A DNA stretch of 64,000 nucleotides from Rhodocollybia butyracea (taxonomy: Eukaryota; Basidiomycota; Agaricomycetes; Agaricales; Omphalotaceae), in contig JADNRY010000016.1 in NCBI GenBank assembly GCA_015501585.1, positions 124,001 to 188,000 on the forward strand, given 5' to 3'. A program made the position numbers and the translations under genes. The notes beneath the pieces were generated by a model. It was given only the letters and a program-made list of their open reading frames with translations. It did no database searches and was not told the origin of the DNA. This document shows positions 21,417 to 34,687 of the stretch, piece after piece; position 1 is the first letter of the stretch, and every line of letters begins with the position of its first letter.

Positions 21417-21943
21417 TGCGCGCTTTCATTTCCTCGCACCGACATTATGATTGTTTTCCCTTCCATCCCATAAGCCAGTACAACAGCGCGAAACAGTACG
21501 AAAACAGCTTGCGGAGAGTGCTGACTCATCGATGAAGCAGCTCCAGTGCAGCTCCGGGCCATCCGCAAGTAGCGCGGCCATGTAGAATCCCTGTGATTCA
21601 AACATGAAATGTAGAACATCACCCAGTAATAAGTAACATGCTATTATGTGTCCCAAACGGCCTGTTGTCCGTGAAATGAGCAAAATGCGCGTGCAAGGGG
21701 AGGGAAGCAAGTATTTTTTCCATCCCCAATAACTTGTTCGAACTTGGAAATAACAAACGGTGGGTCTGGGTGGCTTATTTCTGTCAGCTTTCACAATACT
21801 GAGCTTCTATATAAAAGTATCGTTTTAATGTTACTGTACATTTCTTCTCCTGAGATAATAGAATGAGGAATAGGAACAGTGGATGAAAATCTAAAAACAC
21901 CAACAACCTGGTTGACGTCTGGAAGCCCGATGATACATCATGT
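21417..21943. other. Intergenic region downstream of GND1
   Basis: About 530 bp between the repeat block and the GND1 stop codon. Short frames only. The right-hand part is probably GND1 3' UTR. Confidence 0.45.
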
Positions 21944-23935
21944 TTATGTGTTGTAGGTGGAAGCAGAGACGTTCCCACCACGACCGGTCCAGTTGACGTC
22001 TGAGAGTAAACCGATCGTCAGTAGAGTACGCAGCCATGGATTGAAACGCACGGATATCTTCACCCTTCTTGAACTTGCTATTCTCTTTACCAGGCAGGAC
22101 ACGGAAAGTGTGGGCACCAAAGTAGTCACGCTAAACAAAACTCGAGTCAAAAGGGATTCTAGAAAAGTGAATTCGAAGACGTGCCTGAGCCTGGAGAAGG
22201 TTGGCCGGAACGATTTCACTCCTGTACCCGTCGAAGAATGCAAGAGCAGTGCTAAATGCGGGAGTGGGAATACCCCAAAGGACGGCCTGTGCGATCACAC
22301 GTCTCCATCCAGGCTGTGCCTTGTGGACGGCTGAAGAATAAAGTATGAGTTTGGTGTACGCCTGAGAGGGCGACTACATGCCTTTGTTGAAGAAATCGTC
22401 AAAGAGGAGGGACTCTAGTTTGATGTCCTTGTTGTATGCTTTGGTAATATCACTCAAGAAGACACTCTGAAAATGTGAAATGAAGAGCAATAGCGAAGTC
22501 AACGGCGACACTCCCTACCTTGATGATACATCCACCACGCCACATGGAAGCTATGCCAGCGTAGTTAAGGTTCCAGCCAAGCTGTATACGGATGTGAAAA
22601 CGTGAACATACAAGGAGAGAGTTAATGACTCACGTCGGAAGCAGTCTGTCTCATGAGCATGAACCCTTGAGTGTATGAGATGATTTTAGAAGCATAGAGA
22701 GCTTGTTCGAGGTCATCGATGAACATCTGCTTGTCGCCGCGGAAGGGTTCTTTTTGAGGACCGGAAATGATCTTGCTAGCACGGGTACGTTCTGACTTGA
22801 GAGCAGAAAGGCAACGAGCAAAGACAGCCTCGCCGATAAGAGTAACTACAGCAGAAATGAGATCGATACTCAAATACATATCACCTAAGGAAAAGACTTA
22901 CCAGGTGATCCAGCATCGAGAGCAGCGATAGCAGTCCATTTTCCAGTACCCTTCTGACCAGCCTGATCCAGAATCTTGGTGATAACAGGCTCACCATCAT
23001 CATCCTTGAACTTGAGGATGTCGGCCGTGATTTCAATCAAGAACGAGTCAAGGACACCCTTGTTCCACTTCAAGAAGATGTCAGCAATCTCATCTTCAGC
23101 CAAACCCAGTCCGCGCTTAAGGATATCGTACGCCTCTGCGATCAGCTGCATGTCACCGTATTCGATACCTACCCGTGCCATAAGATAATGAGCAAGTCTA
23201 GACGGATCTACTTACCATTGTGAACCATCTTGACATAGTGTCCTGAGCCAGTCTCACCAACCCAGTCGCAACAGGGTTCTCCATAAGCCTGGGCGGCAGT
23301 CTTCTGGAAGATCTCCTTGATATGAGGCCAGGCGGCGGTTGAGCCACCAGGCATGAGAGAAGGACCGTAACGGGCACCCTCTTCACCACCAGAAACACCA
23401 GATCCAACAAAAAGGAAACCCTTAGATTCAAGTTCCTTGGTACGGCGGATAGAATCAGGATAGTGAGAGTTACCACCATCTATGACAATGTCGCCCTTTT
23501 CGAGGTGGGGAACAAGCTGTGCAATAAAGTCGTCTACAGCTTGTCCAGCTTTGACAAGAAGAATAATCTTGCGGGGAGTTTTAAGCTTTGCACAGAGCTC
23601 CGGAATTGAGTGGGCGCCCTGGATTTTGGTGCCTAAATAATAATGGGTGAACGATTAGGCGGGTGAGTTCGGACACCTATTACCTTTTGCTTCGTTGACC
23701 AAAAACCGGTCAACCTTCTCGGTCGTACGATTGTATGCGACGACAGTGAATCCCTTATCGTTCATGTTGAGGATAAGGTTTTGACCCTAGAAAACTCGTT
23801 AACGATGAAGCCGGATGATGATGACGACGGGTATCTGACCATGACCGCCAAACCAATGAGACCAATGTCGCCGCTAGTGCAACGATAAGCAAGGATAAAA
23901 GGGTGAAAAGGTAATCCAAGCACTCACGTAGCCAT
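21944..23935 (-). CDS. GND1: 6-phosphogluconate dehydrogenase, decarboxylating
   Basis: Eleven exons: 23928-23935 (8 nt), 23840-23873, 23684-23786, 23216-23632, 22902-23168, 22634-22845, 22519-22581, 22382-22466, 22185-22330, 22052-22130 and 21944-21999. The product is 489 aa, the usual length. The NADP-binding GLAVMGQNL loop, substrate-binding [19 protein letters not shown] and the C-terminal [12 protein letters not shown] are intact. The enzyme makes ribulose 5-phosphate, NADPH and CO2 from 6-phosphogluconate. Two introns, 22331-22381 and 22131-22184, can only be joined with GC donors (GCATGT and GCACGT). The correct final length supports these unusual sites. The coding start is split after ATGGCTAC. 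Confidence 0.96.
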
Positions 23936-24271
23936 AATGTTGCTTCACAGTAAATTTGGGATGGTAGTTCGGAGTAAAGAAAGATTTCTCTTTATCGATG
24001 TCTCGGCCGGCTGATTCATCGATGGCCGATTTAGATTTCTACTCTGTTCAACTTTTTTTCCAGTATCATTAGTAGTAACTACATAGTTTTATCATTTATG
24101 GAAAATTCGGCACAATATGGTGTTCGTGAGATGTATCTGAAGAAATCGCGAGAAATGAACTCTTTGGCCATTAAGTAGGAAATTTCGGAAGCGCGTCCCG
24201 GTCCCGGGCCCGTGGCTCTCGGCAGTTTGTTACTCTAACTTGCTTTTGGGAGACCAAAGCTAAATAAGTAT
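23936..24271. other. Divergent promoter region GND1/OSH3
   Basis: 336 bp separate the divergent start codons of GND1 and the OSH3-type gene. No coding exon or RNA is seen. It should contain both promoters. Confidence 0.5.
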
Positions 24272-26867
24272 ATGGACGACAAATCAGCAGCGTATGCTGC
24301 TGCCAAGAACTCTCTTAATCTTGCTTTACCAATGTCCTTGCCCAGTAGCCCCATTCTGCGTGAAGGATGGATATTGAAGAAACGCAGAAAGAAGATGCAA
24401 GGCAAGTTGCTCCTCCGTGTTAAACCTCGTCTTTTAATCGGAGCTCAGGATTTGCCCGCAGATATTTCATGTTATACCAATCTGGGCTTCTTTCATATTC
24501 ATTCGAACCAGGACAGCCTATCCGAGATCAAATATACCTACCCAATGCTGCCATCGCCACTTCTTCTGGTCGCAAAGACATCCATGTAGACGCCAACAAT
24601 GCTACTTTTCATTTGAAATGCTTAAGTACCGAAGACTTTGCCAACTGGATGTTTTCATTCAGGTGATACGTTTTCCGTACCCATGAGCGTGGTCTGACCG
24701 TCTAGCAGGAAATTCTCTGCATCTGCAGAGCCCCGGACATCAGCCAGTGTTCGAATGTCTTCCCGTCAGAGCACTGTAAAGTTGAACAAGTCTGCAGCAA
24801 TAGCGGAGGAGATGGGCACAGTATGTCTTTGTGGCAGCTGCAATCTGCGATAGTCTAATTCATTGATATAGACAATTGCTGAGCTTGAGGATGCGTTCAA
24901 TACCCTTCGAGACAACAACGCGAAAAGAAAACCAAGTGGGAGTAAGGAAAAGTCCAGGGAAAACGCAATGTTTGGTTTATTCAAGAAAGGTCCGTCCTAA
25001 ATAAAGCCTTTCTACGCCTAAGCTTACTCAAAGGAAGGTCATCTCAATCATGGGACAGAGTCTCAATTTGAAGGATCTCGATCGGACGCGGGCTCGTCTC
25101 TTGAAGTTTTGTCACACCAAAGGATTCGTATGGCTCTAGAATCAATCAAAGTCCAGCACGGAACCTTACTCAAGTCCCTCCAAACTATTGATCTAATGGG
25201 ATCTGCGTACTTCTCGGCTCAATCCTCCCCGCTTCCTGTCACTGCAGAAGAAGAAGAACGAGAGGGAGAAGGGCATATCACAGGCGCTCTTTCCGAGGAG
25301 ATATTGTCACATTCTTTCACTCGACATTCAAAGCGGAGCTCTATGGCCACGACTATAGACGACAGTGTAAATGAATGGTTCGATGCATTAGAGGGAGAGG
25401 GTGTACAAGAGTTTGTCTTGGACGATCAAACGTCACCAGATAATGGAGAGCTGCCTAGTTTAATTATGGCAAACGATAGTCGAAGTTCTCTGGACCAGCT
25501 CGAAGAATCTAGCTTAGACACAGACATAGACTCAACAGATGAGCCGCCAATAAGCGGTTTGCCGGCAGATAACGATCATACTACCGAAGATTTGCAGACT
25601 CAAGTGGTTCGGAGAGCTTATCTCCCGGCATCAGTGGTGGGGGACGAAGGAAGTTTGTTTGCTGTGTTGAAAAAGAATGTTGGCAAGGTATGGGTTTGGT
25701 GGTGAAACATGTGCTTCCTCGTGTCTTATACATTCGTTCAAACCAGGATCTTTCCACCATTTCATTCCCAGTTACATTCAACGAACCTCTCACTCTGCTC
25801 CAACGGGCTGCAGAAGAATTAGAATACTTTGAGTTACTCGATCAAGCAGCAATGACTTCGAACCCAGTAGAGCGTATGCAGTTTATTGCAGCTTTTGCAG
25901 TGTCTGGTTATGCACACACTCGTTACCGAACGGGTAGGAAAGGCTTGTAAGTCGACCCCGCTTTCAATGGAGCCTTGAGTAAACTTATTCATCCTTTGTA
26001 AAAGCAACCCTATGCTCGCCGAAACTTTTGAAGACTCCCGGATGAAGTTAATCGCAGAAAAGGTGCGACATAACCCGGTAGAGATGGCTTATCACGCTGA
26101 AGGAGAAAACTGGGAGTTTTACGCGACCTCCGCTGGGAAAACTAAATTTTGGGGTCCGTATGATTCGTTTATGCTTTCTGAATAACCATTAACCATTTTT
26201 CATAGGGAAAAGTCTTGAAATCATTCCCTTGGGTGCGACGAATCTTATAATCGGAAACGACCACTACCAGTGGAAGAAACCCTCTTCCTTCATGAGAAAT
26301 CTAATGGTCGGAACCAAGTACTTGGAACATGTTGGCAAGATGACTATCGAGAATCTGAACGGTCGGGATCGATGCATACTTGAATTCAAGCAAAGCGGAT
26401 ACTGGGGTGTGACCAACCAAGTTTCTGGACAAGTGTATGATGGTTCAGGACATATCGTTTCCCAATTGGAAGGAAAATGGGATGAACACTTTTCTCAAGC
26501 CGTCGATTCGTCTCATTTCACCCTACTTTGGCGTGCCCGTCCATGGCCGAAGCAAACCCACGAATTCTACGGTTTTACCTCGTTCGGGATGACTTTGAAC
26601 GAGATAACTCCCGATATCGCGAACAAATTACCGGTGACTGATTCGAGGTTTCGCCCAGATGTTAGGGCGCTGGAGGAAGGGGATTTAGACGAAGCTGAGG
26701 CTGAGAAGGTGAGAGTGGAGGAGATGCAACGATCGAGGAGAAGGGAAGGGAAGGAACCTCAGGCACGCTGGTTCAAGCTAGAGGACGACGAGTGGGTTTA
26801 CAGCGGAGGATACTGGGAATCTAGAGCGAAAGGATGGAACGACATCAAAATCGATCCTCTCTGGTGA
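24272..26867 (+). CDS. OSH3: Oxysterol-binding protein-related protein, OSH3-type (PH plus ORD)
   Basis: Eight exons (24272-24401, 24449-24662, 24709-24820, 24872-24989, 25038-25687, 25747-25946, 26005-26153, 26206-26867) give 744 aa. A PH domain (GWILKKRRKKMQGFARRYF to FANWMFSFR) is followed by a coiled, acidic linker and the lipid-transfer ORD domain (NPMLAETFE, HAEGENWEFYATS, KTKFWGKSLEI, and YWESRAKGW near the end). Such proteins exchange sterol or phospholipid for PI4P at ER contact sites. The usual ORP fingerprint EQVSHHPP is degenerate here: EKVRHNPV keeps one His and one Pro. The first intron (24402-24448) needs the GC donor AAG|GCAAGT. I see no GOLD domain or FFAT motif, so the OSH3 label is by overall similarity. 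Confidence 0.88.
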
Positions 26868-27238
26868 CGATGTTCAATTATAATCAATTTATAATGCATA
26901 ACTTATGTCTGCTAAGTAACTAATAATTGACACCCCGGTATGCATATTTTAATACTTATATATCGCTACCTACAGTATAATGAACTTTCAGAATTATAGG
27001 GGAGCTAGCTGCTCTTGTATAGTTCGAGCAAATTTCTTCTAACTTTCTAACACTCAACTGAAGTACTACCTCGGTTTTTCGAACACTGGGCCTTGCAGCT
27101 TAAGATTACTACATTTAGACAGCATTCTTTGAACGGGGAAGAATAAAAATGCTGCAAAACAAAAGATGTTGCACTTGGAGAATGTCTTGAGAACTAGACC
27201 AATATAACAGATACAACGACTCAAAGCACATGCTTATA
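26868..27238. other. Convergent 3' intergenic region
   Basis: 370 bp between the stops of the OSH3-type and RBM26-type genes. AT-rich, with no supported feature; probably both 3' UTRs. Confidence 0.5.
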
Positions 27239-30002
27239 CTACATTCCCATACCGTCGTCTTCGCGTCCCCATCCACTAGCAACGACGTCTTCAACCTCCT
27301 CAACGGAGTGTGTTGATGATTCCGGATCTATCGAGTCAACTTTTAGCGACGCTTTGAACGTCGAATCGACGACTTGAGAATCTGTTTTGGAAGCCGATAG
27401 TGAAGGCTGCGCTCCTGTGAACCAAGAAACTTGCACAGAACCGATCATGGGGATGCTAGTCCCTTTGGCGAGGCCCTGCAATTAAAAGTTCAGTGAGGAT
27501 GGGAGGAAAGACGATTATTTTCGTTTACCTGTTCAGCGGCAGGCCTCGTTCGGAAGGATACAATCATATCCCCAGAATCCGTTTGAGTTACTGATTCCAT
27601 TTGGCCGGTAGTCTGTAGAATCATCGCGGTATCAGAAACCACGTCTATCCTACTGAACTGATACAATCTTACCTCATACCAATCCCGTAGTGCTTGCTCA
27701 GTTTCACTGCTAGCGCCTTTGACGAGTAGTTTTTTCGGACGGTTATCAAGAGACATGTGGGTTCTCGGTGGTCCTCCACGAGGACCGCCTCGGAAATACG
27801 TTCCTCGACTGCCCCGACCGCGACCTCTATATCCTCGATAAGGGGCTGCCGAGTAGCTTGGCGTATGTGGGTCGTCGGAGATGCCCAAGCTAGCAGCCTG
27901 CACAAGATCATCAGAATTAAATGGAAGACTCATCCGGAGAAACCAACCTCAGCTTTCAGACGTGCCAACTTGACTTGCAAATCTTCCGTCGTTTCGGCCC
28001 CTTCAGGACTTGCATCGGCATCAGAACTACGCAGATCGAGCTCCTTATCAAGCCTCTCCCGTTCCTTCTGCAGCTTATCGTCAACAGTTGGTGCTTTTGG
28101 AGGGACAGGGCTTGTTGACGACGCTGCTTTCATCTCTCCATCTAACTGTTTGAAACGATCCATGATCTGCTTCTTTTCCTCGGGTGAAGAGGCTGTTGAT
28201 AAAGAAGCCATGAGCGACTTTTGTTCAGCTATCTGCTGTTCGAGAAGTTGTTGCTTCGCAGCAAGTGCAGTTGCAGTAGATGACACGGAGGCTTTACGGG
28301 GAGGTGCGGATGTGCTGGTGGTTTCAGAAGATGATAGCGAGGCTTCGTTTGTGGAAGCCTTTGCTAAAACAGGCGCAGAGGCTGCCAGAGCACGACGACC
28401 TGCTTCTCCGTGCCCTTCCATTGGCCGATGCCAGAACACTTTGACGAATCGGTTATTGAAGACGGCATCTTCAGATTTCCACGCTGCGTGAGCCTCCTCG
28501 TGCGTGGAGAAACTGATGAGAGCCTTTTTCTGCCCTTGGTCAATGGCAACGTTGGTAACAGTACCAAAACGCGTAAACCAATCATTGACCTGTGAGAGAC
28601 TCAGTTTGTCCTCGGGAATTTTTTCGAGGACTAGGGTCTTGTCTTTCCGCTTTTCAGGAGAGAAGGACGCGTGGTCACCGTTAAAGGCACCCGGCTGGCG
28701 ACCTCGTCCCATTGCTCTTCCCGCCCCTCGTCCAGTGACTCGACCACGCCAGGCACCCATCGGAGGCAGTCCAGGAGGAGCCATTTCCATGTCCGTATCT
28801 TGCATAAAGCTCGACGGTGTTGATAGAGCATTGGGAATATATGACGGCCCTTGGAGTGAAGTAGGATTCGGGGAAGGAATGACAGATGAAGTTGAGGATG
28901 AATGTGCGGAATGTGTGGCGGGATTAGGTGTAACAGCGTTAAGTGGTACTTCGGGTGTGAGATCTTGTATGACCGGCAGTTCTCCGCTAACGTTTGAACT
29001 GTGGACAACTTTACTTGAACCTTCCTCTTGTTGCATTCGAGGTAGAACAGCGGGTCGTGCTTGGGCATTACGACCATTACCTAGCAGTCTCATGTCCATT
29101 CGAGCTTCACGAGGGTCATACGCTGCAGTAGGACCGGCTCCCATACCAATTCCGTTGAACATAGGCATAAGCATGGGTCCACCGTTCATATACAGTTGAT
29201 CTGGGATTAGCGCGTCTTCTCCGTGACTAAATTTACATAGTGCGCCACGAGAACAGAATCCGAGATCTACAGAAAAGTTGAAACTTTTAGACAGGAAAAA
29301 AAGTGAATCTGAGCGCACTGTAATAATCTCTACATATTTTCTTCTGGTCTGGAGGTTGGTATGCTGGCTGTCCGTTCATTGGTCCCATTCCATTTGGACG
29401 CCCTCCTTTATTTGACCATCCGCCTGTCCGTGAATCTGGAGCCCCTCTTCCATTCGAGTGCCGAGAAAACTGTCCTTCCAGTCTCGGCCCTTTTGCAGGT
29501 GGTCTACTGCCAGGTTCTGGATTTTCAAGACTACGTTTACGACTGCCTTCCGGTGAAGAAGATATTGAGGGCGAAGAAAGTAGAGCATCCAAAGGAATTG
29601 GAATGCCTGGGTCGGGTTTGCCAGAAACAGTAGGAGATGCTTCGTAAGGAAGATATGATTTGGATCGTAAAGCCGTGAAAAGTGTGTCAATGAACGGAGT
29701 ACATTCTGTCAACAAAAGGTCAAGGATTAACTTGTTATGAATTGTCAAGATTGAAGATACGCACCTTTTTCTAAAAATTCTTCTAACTGAGATTGAAGCT
29801 CCTTCTTCATCTCCAATTCAGGTACATTATGCTTCAGTAGTGCCAAAATATAATCTGCTAAGGCTCCGGGTTCTGCATCACATCTAGAATAAAATTTGAT
29901 CAGGAAACGCAGTACGGAGATGAATTTGAAGATTTACATGGGTTCAAGGGTCCTGACAAGCCAAGGTTTCAAATGGGGTGCATTGGCTTGGTCAAATATC
30001 AT
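27239..30002 (-). CDS. RBM26/RBM27-type RNA-binding protein (Rmn1 family)
   Basis: Seven exons (29938-30002, 29765-29883, 29319-29705, 27948-29266, 27673-27897, 27529-27612, 27239-27475) give 811 aa. The N-terminus is a PWI-like helix domain (LKPWLVRTLEP, ALADYILALLKHN). Next comes a CCCH zinc finger spaced C-x8-C-x5-C-x3-H (CRDYYNLGFCSRGALCKFSH), split by an intron. A central RRM (TLVLEKIP to ALISFSTHEEAHAAW) follows, then coiled coil and an RGG-rich stretch (RGYRGRGRGSRG). A second degenerate RRM (KKLLVKGASSET) lies near the end. This order is that of RBM26/27 and fission yeast Rmn1, which link nuclear RNA to exosome decay. The start lies 186 bp from the divergent MPH1 start. Confidence 0.85.
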
Positions 30003-30188
30003 CGAAGGTGATTACAGGAGGTTTACACAAGAGAGGTACGGCCAATAAACAAGCAGGTAATTAACAAGTCGGTAATTCTGGCGGCTCGGCAACTTCGGAA
30101 TGACTAAGCTCTAGCCATCAAGCACTGCACGTGAGCTACTTTTCAACGCGACGCGCTTGTTCTCTTCGACCACCATCTTCATGCAGAC

Positions 30189-33100
30189 ATGAGCTCTGAT
30201 GGATATTTCGAAGATGATCTGGACGAGGAATTCTTGAATCGACTCAATGAAATTGAGGCTCAAGTCCAACAACCTGTCGCCAAGAAGAGAGCTCCTTCTC
30301 CAATTCTCATCGAAAGCTCGGATTATGAAGACACGTTTGATTTGGACCAGGACGCGTTGGATACTCTGGATGAAATAGAGCGAAATAACTTTCAACGACC
30401 ACAGCTGTTTGCTCCGCCCTCTAAAACATTGCAAACCACGTTAACTGGGGAGATTCTGCCTAGAGATGCTTCGACCAGTAAAGGCGTGCAGAGGACTAAA
30501 GGTAGACCACGTGTACCCCCGGAACCACGAAAAACTAAACAGTGGGATCATACTGCGTTCGCCAAGACTGGAGTCAAGAAGCCGAAAGGAAAGGAGAAAC
30601 AGAGAGACGATGATGATATGGATGAGGAGGAGGAAGAAGAGTTTGAGTTTGAGCAATTTCCTGCCCCATTTGTATCTCGTGCGTATACCCTCCCTTTCGT
30701 CAATAAACCATTCTAACTTCAATACTAGTTGGGTGAGTCAAGGATCGTTGCTGGGAATTCAGAAGTCTCATACTCGAATCACTTTCTTCTCCAGTCCAGT
30801 AAGTGACTCGCTGTCAGCCGTTACCCTTCTGGTCTCACAATCTTGTAGCCTCCTCCCATGAAGATCCAACCCGATCTTCTTGAGGCTAAACATTGGATCT
30901 TTCCTCTGAACCGACCAAAGCGTGACTACCAATTCGACATTGTCAAGAATAGCCTCTTTGAGAATACTATTGTCGCCCTTCCAACAGGTCTAGGCAAGAC
31001 CTTTATTGCCGGAGTAGTCATGCTGAATTGTGAGTTCACTTGCAATAAATACCAGTTTCCATTCACAAACATATCCAGACTACCGATGGTTCCCTGAAGG
31101 AAAAGTAGTCTTTGTTGCTCCCACAAAACCGCTTGTGGCGCAACAAATCGAGGCTTGTCATGAGGCCTGTGGTATTCCAGGTACTGATGCAGTGGAACTA
31201 ACGGGCCAGATTCCAAAGACAACGAGAAATAAATTCGTGCGCTGCTCAATTCCATCTTTCCTTCCGCCGATATAACTTTTGAAATCAGTGGGCACAGAAA
31301 CGCGTATTCTACATGACACCACAAACCCTCATAAACGATCTACAGTCGGAGAATTGCGATGTTCAAGACATTGTACTCTTGGTCGTAGGTCCGTGTGAAG
31401 TGTTGTACGTCGAACAAAGCTCAATGTTAGAATCCAGATGAAGCCCATCGTGCATCAGGCAATTACGCTTACAACCAAGTCATTCGCTTTATGATGGCCA
31501 AGAACCCCCATTTTCGAGTATTGGCTCTTACCGCCACTCCTGGCAGTAACGTTGAAGCCGTTCAGACTCTGATTGACGGTTTACATATCAGTCGCATTGA
31601 AATCCGAGATGAGCGAGAGTTGGCGCGTTATAATCACGAAAAGGTGTTTCTTGTATCTTGTATCTTTGGAACCCATGTGCTAACGAGCTCTTCTCAGAAA
31701 ATCGAACAACATATCATTCAAATGAGTCCGGAGGTTATTCAAATCAGAGATTTGCTTGTCAAGTTTATGGACGTATGTGTCGTCCATTCGTTTCGAGCTG
31801 CTCGTTTACTCAGGACGTCGTGATTCTAGCAATCGTTCAAGTCGGTAGCGAATATCTGGAGAGGACAACCCAACTTCATTCGCATGCATCCATACGCTCC
31901 ACAAGCTCGCATGGGAACCCTGGAGAAAAACCAGAGGCATTTATGTGGTGCTCTTCAGGTCTTGTCCACTTTCGCTAGGTTCATGGGATACCTCGTGAGT
32001 TCATCTCTGCGCGTTCGGGTGTAACTCATCGCCTCTCTTGTACTAGATGGAAGGGTCCCTCAAGATATGCTACGACGAACTTGAGATGTTCGCTCGGAAT
32101 CGCGATGATGAGCGCGAGGGCATGAAACCCTCCGAAAAGGCAGCTGAAACAAGAAAGAAGAAAATCCACACCAACCCGGCCTTTCTCAGCATCATGGCAG
32201 AAATCCGCGTTCAGAATGCACAAGGGTTCTCCATCCACCCCAAGATGGAGAAGATGAAGACACTGATTGTGCAGCACTTTGGTGCGAGGATGAGTGAGGA
32301 TGGGGATCCTGAGGAAGGGAATGGTGCAACCAAGGCTATGGTTTTCGTAACGCATCGGGCGATGGTGGATGAGATTGTGGACGTATTGAATCAAGAGAAG
32401 CCTCTTATTCGAGCTACGCCGTTCATTGGACAAGGAACTGATAAGAAGGGGAAGAAAGGGCTGGCGCAACGGGAACAGTTGGAGGTGCGGCAACTTCTTT
32501 TTGTTACAATATCAAGTCGCTCACGTTCTTTTAGGTCATCAAGAAATTCAAGAACAATGAGTTTAATGTTCTCGTTGCGACCTCCATTGGTGAAGAGGGT
32601 CTCGATATCGGCGAGGTAGATCTCGCAATCTGCTATGACGCCCAGAAGACTCCAATCCGAATGGTATGTTGGATTGATTTTCTCCTGATTCGATCCTGAC
32701 TGTCTTTACAGCTTCAACGACTTGGCCGAACGGGACGAAAACGGTCTGGTCATGTCCACGTTCTCCTCGCCGACGGTCGCGAAGAGATGAACTTTGACAA
32801 AGCACAATCGACCTACGAAGATGTGCAATCCTCAATCATCCATGGGTCCCATCTAGAATACTACGCTGATGTTGAACGTCTACTTCCGGACAACGTTGAA
32901 CCTCGGTGCCTCGAGAAGGAGATGGAGATACTTCCATATGTACGCGAAGAGGGGCGGAAAAAAACGAACTAAGGGCGATGATGCACCAACCAGGGGTGTT
33001 AAACGCAAGAGGAACGACGACTTCGGGCGAAATATACCTCAAGGAGCGAGCACGGGCTTCGTCAGTGTTGCAGATTTGGTAGTTAAAGGGAAAGGAGAGA

Positions 33101-34687
33101 AGAAGGCGAAGAAGATTCGCCTACCGAAGAACTTTGAAGCCTTGGGTGAAGATGATGAAGATGATCTGGAAATCGCCGCTGGAGTCATGGCTGGTCCTTC
33201 GCTACTCAGAAAGTCCAAGTCATCAAGTGATCCGAAGCCAAAGACTAACGCAAGCGCTTTGCGGAAATCCAGGACATTGGATCCTAGCAAGCCAAAGAAG
33301 ACGAAGAAAGGGAAGGGCAAAGAAAAGGGAGAGCAGGGATGGACTGCTAGTCAGTTTCAGGCTAAAGGCATGGATGACTCGGATGATAAGGAGATTGAGA
33401 ATGGTGTTCTTCCTAAAGCAAGGCAATATATATCACCTGTTGCTTCTCCTACTAGCTTGACTCCTTCCCCTCGTAAAGCTTCATCTGAGAGGGCTGTCGT
33501 CGATGGAGATGCTGGCTATTTATCATTGACAGATTCAGAAGGTGAGATTGTGTTCTTTCCTCAAGATGAATATATCATAACTTGCTCTCGCAACCAGTCG
33601 AAAATTTCGAACAGGCTTTTGAATCACCGCCAAAATCTTGGAATTATTCACCGAAACGTTCACCCCAAAACAACTTTGAGCCTTTCAGGTCACCCTCAAA
33701 AGCACTGTTTAGCCCATCCCCCCGTAAAGAGTCGTCACCACAAATTGACGGCGACCTTTCCCATTTGATCTCTGATCATGAAGATGAAGATTTTCTGGAC
33801 TTCGAAATCTCCCACTCATCTCCACTTATGAGCACAACACGAAAAACTCTAGAGCCAGACAACTCCATCATAGAGCTCGAAGACGACTCCGACGCCGTAC
33901 CACACGCCCGTGGTTCATCGCCAGAGCTAATTGAGATTGACGATTCAGTAGAATTGGTGGAACACGAGATATCCCCCCCTCCTCCTTCACAAATACGACA
34001 TGGGTCTTGGTTCCCCACATCACTCAAATCCAGAACTAGGAGAAGCGACATGCCACCTCCCGCACTACCTGCACGTTTTTTGGAATCGCCGGAAGCTCCA
34101 GAACCTACCTTCGCTCCAAAGCCTGTCGGTAAAAGGCGCTTGGCAACTGTCCCCCATCCTGACTCATCGCCTCTATCGGAAGGGCTTGCTCCAGCTCGTC
34201 GGCGCTTACATCGTCGACAAGAGTCCTCTGAAAGTAATATAGCGGCCGCAGGCTCCTCCAAACAACCTTCCAAGGGAAGGATAAACACAAGAAGAGATTA
34301 CTCATCCCCGCCAAGCATAATCCTTTGTTTGATTACAATGCAGAACATTCCGGAGACGAAGTGAGCGAGGGTACGTCTGGTAGCGAGGAGGAGAGTGAAT
34401 CGGACCGGATGTTTCTTGAGGAGCTTCCGGAGACGCAGATGTCGCCTTCGTACGATCAGACTATTGCTTATCGTCAATCTCTTTTGACGCAAGTTCCTGG
34501 AGGCGCAGGGCCTAGGTTTGCCAACAATCCAATACGGCGCGCGCCGTTTGGACGGAACTCGACGAGTGGGAACCGGAGGAGGGAGGGTGTTTCAAGCTCA
34601 CCCAGGATGAACGACGATGAATCGGACGCATACGAGTTTGGAAGTTTTGTTGTAGATGATGATATGGACATATTGTATGAAACTTAG
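30189..34687 (+). CDS. MPH1: ATP-dependent DNA helicase MPH1 (FANCM orthologue)
   Basis: Fourteen exons: 30189-30682, 30729-30798, 30849-31029, 31079-31236, 31289-31388, 31438-31643, 31698-31772, 31830-31994, 32047-32484, 32535-32663, 32712-32939, 33010-33541, 33598-34233 and 34275-34687. The product is 1274 aa. Helicase motifs are Q-motif RDYQ, Walker [29 protein letters not shown] and motif [10 protein letters not shown], typical of SF2 helicases. A long, charged, disordered tail follows, ending with a conserved [13 protein letters not shown] block. MPH1/FANCM remodels replication forks and D-loops. The intron 32940-33009 removes an A7 run where the frame otherwise changes. It has a CTAA branch-like sequence and a normal length, so no frameshift is needed. 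Confidence 0.92.

Noticed and set aside
27757..29199. Long plus-strand frames of 231-244 codons
   Set aside because: They lie antisense to the large RBM26-type exon, which has a zinc finger and an RRM; the antisense frames have no recognisable content.
32940..33009. Apparent frameshift in MPH1 at an A7 run (32958-32964)
   Set aside because: A 70-nt intron with donor GTACGC, a CTAA branch-like sequence and acceptor GCAAG spans the run and keeps the frame through to the stop, so neither an error nor programmed frameshifting is needed.
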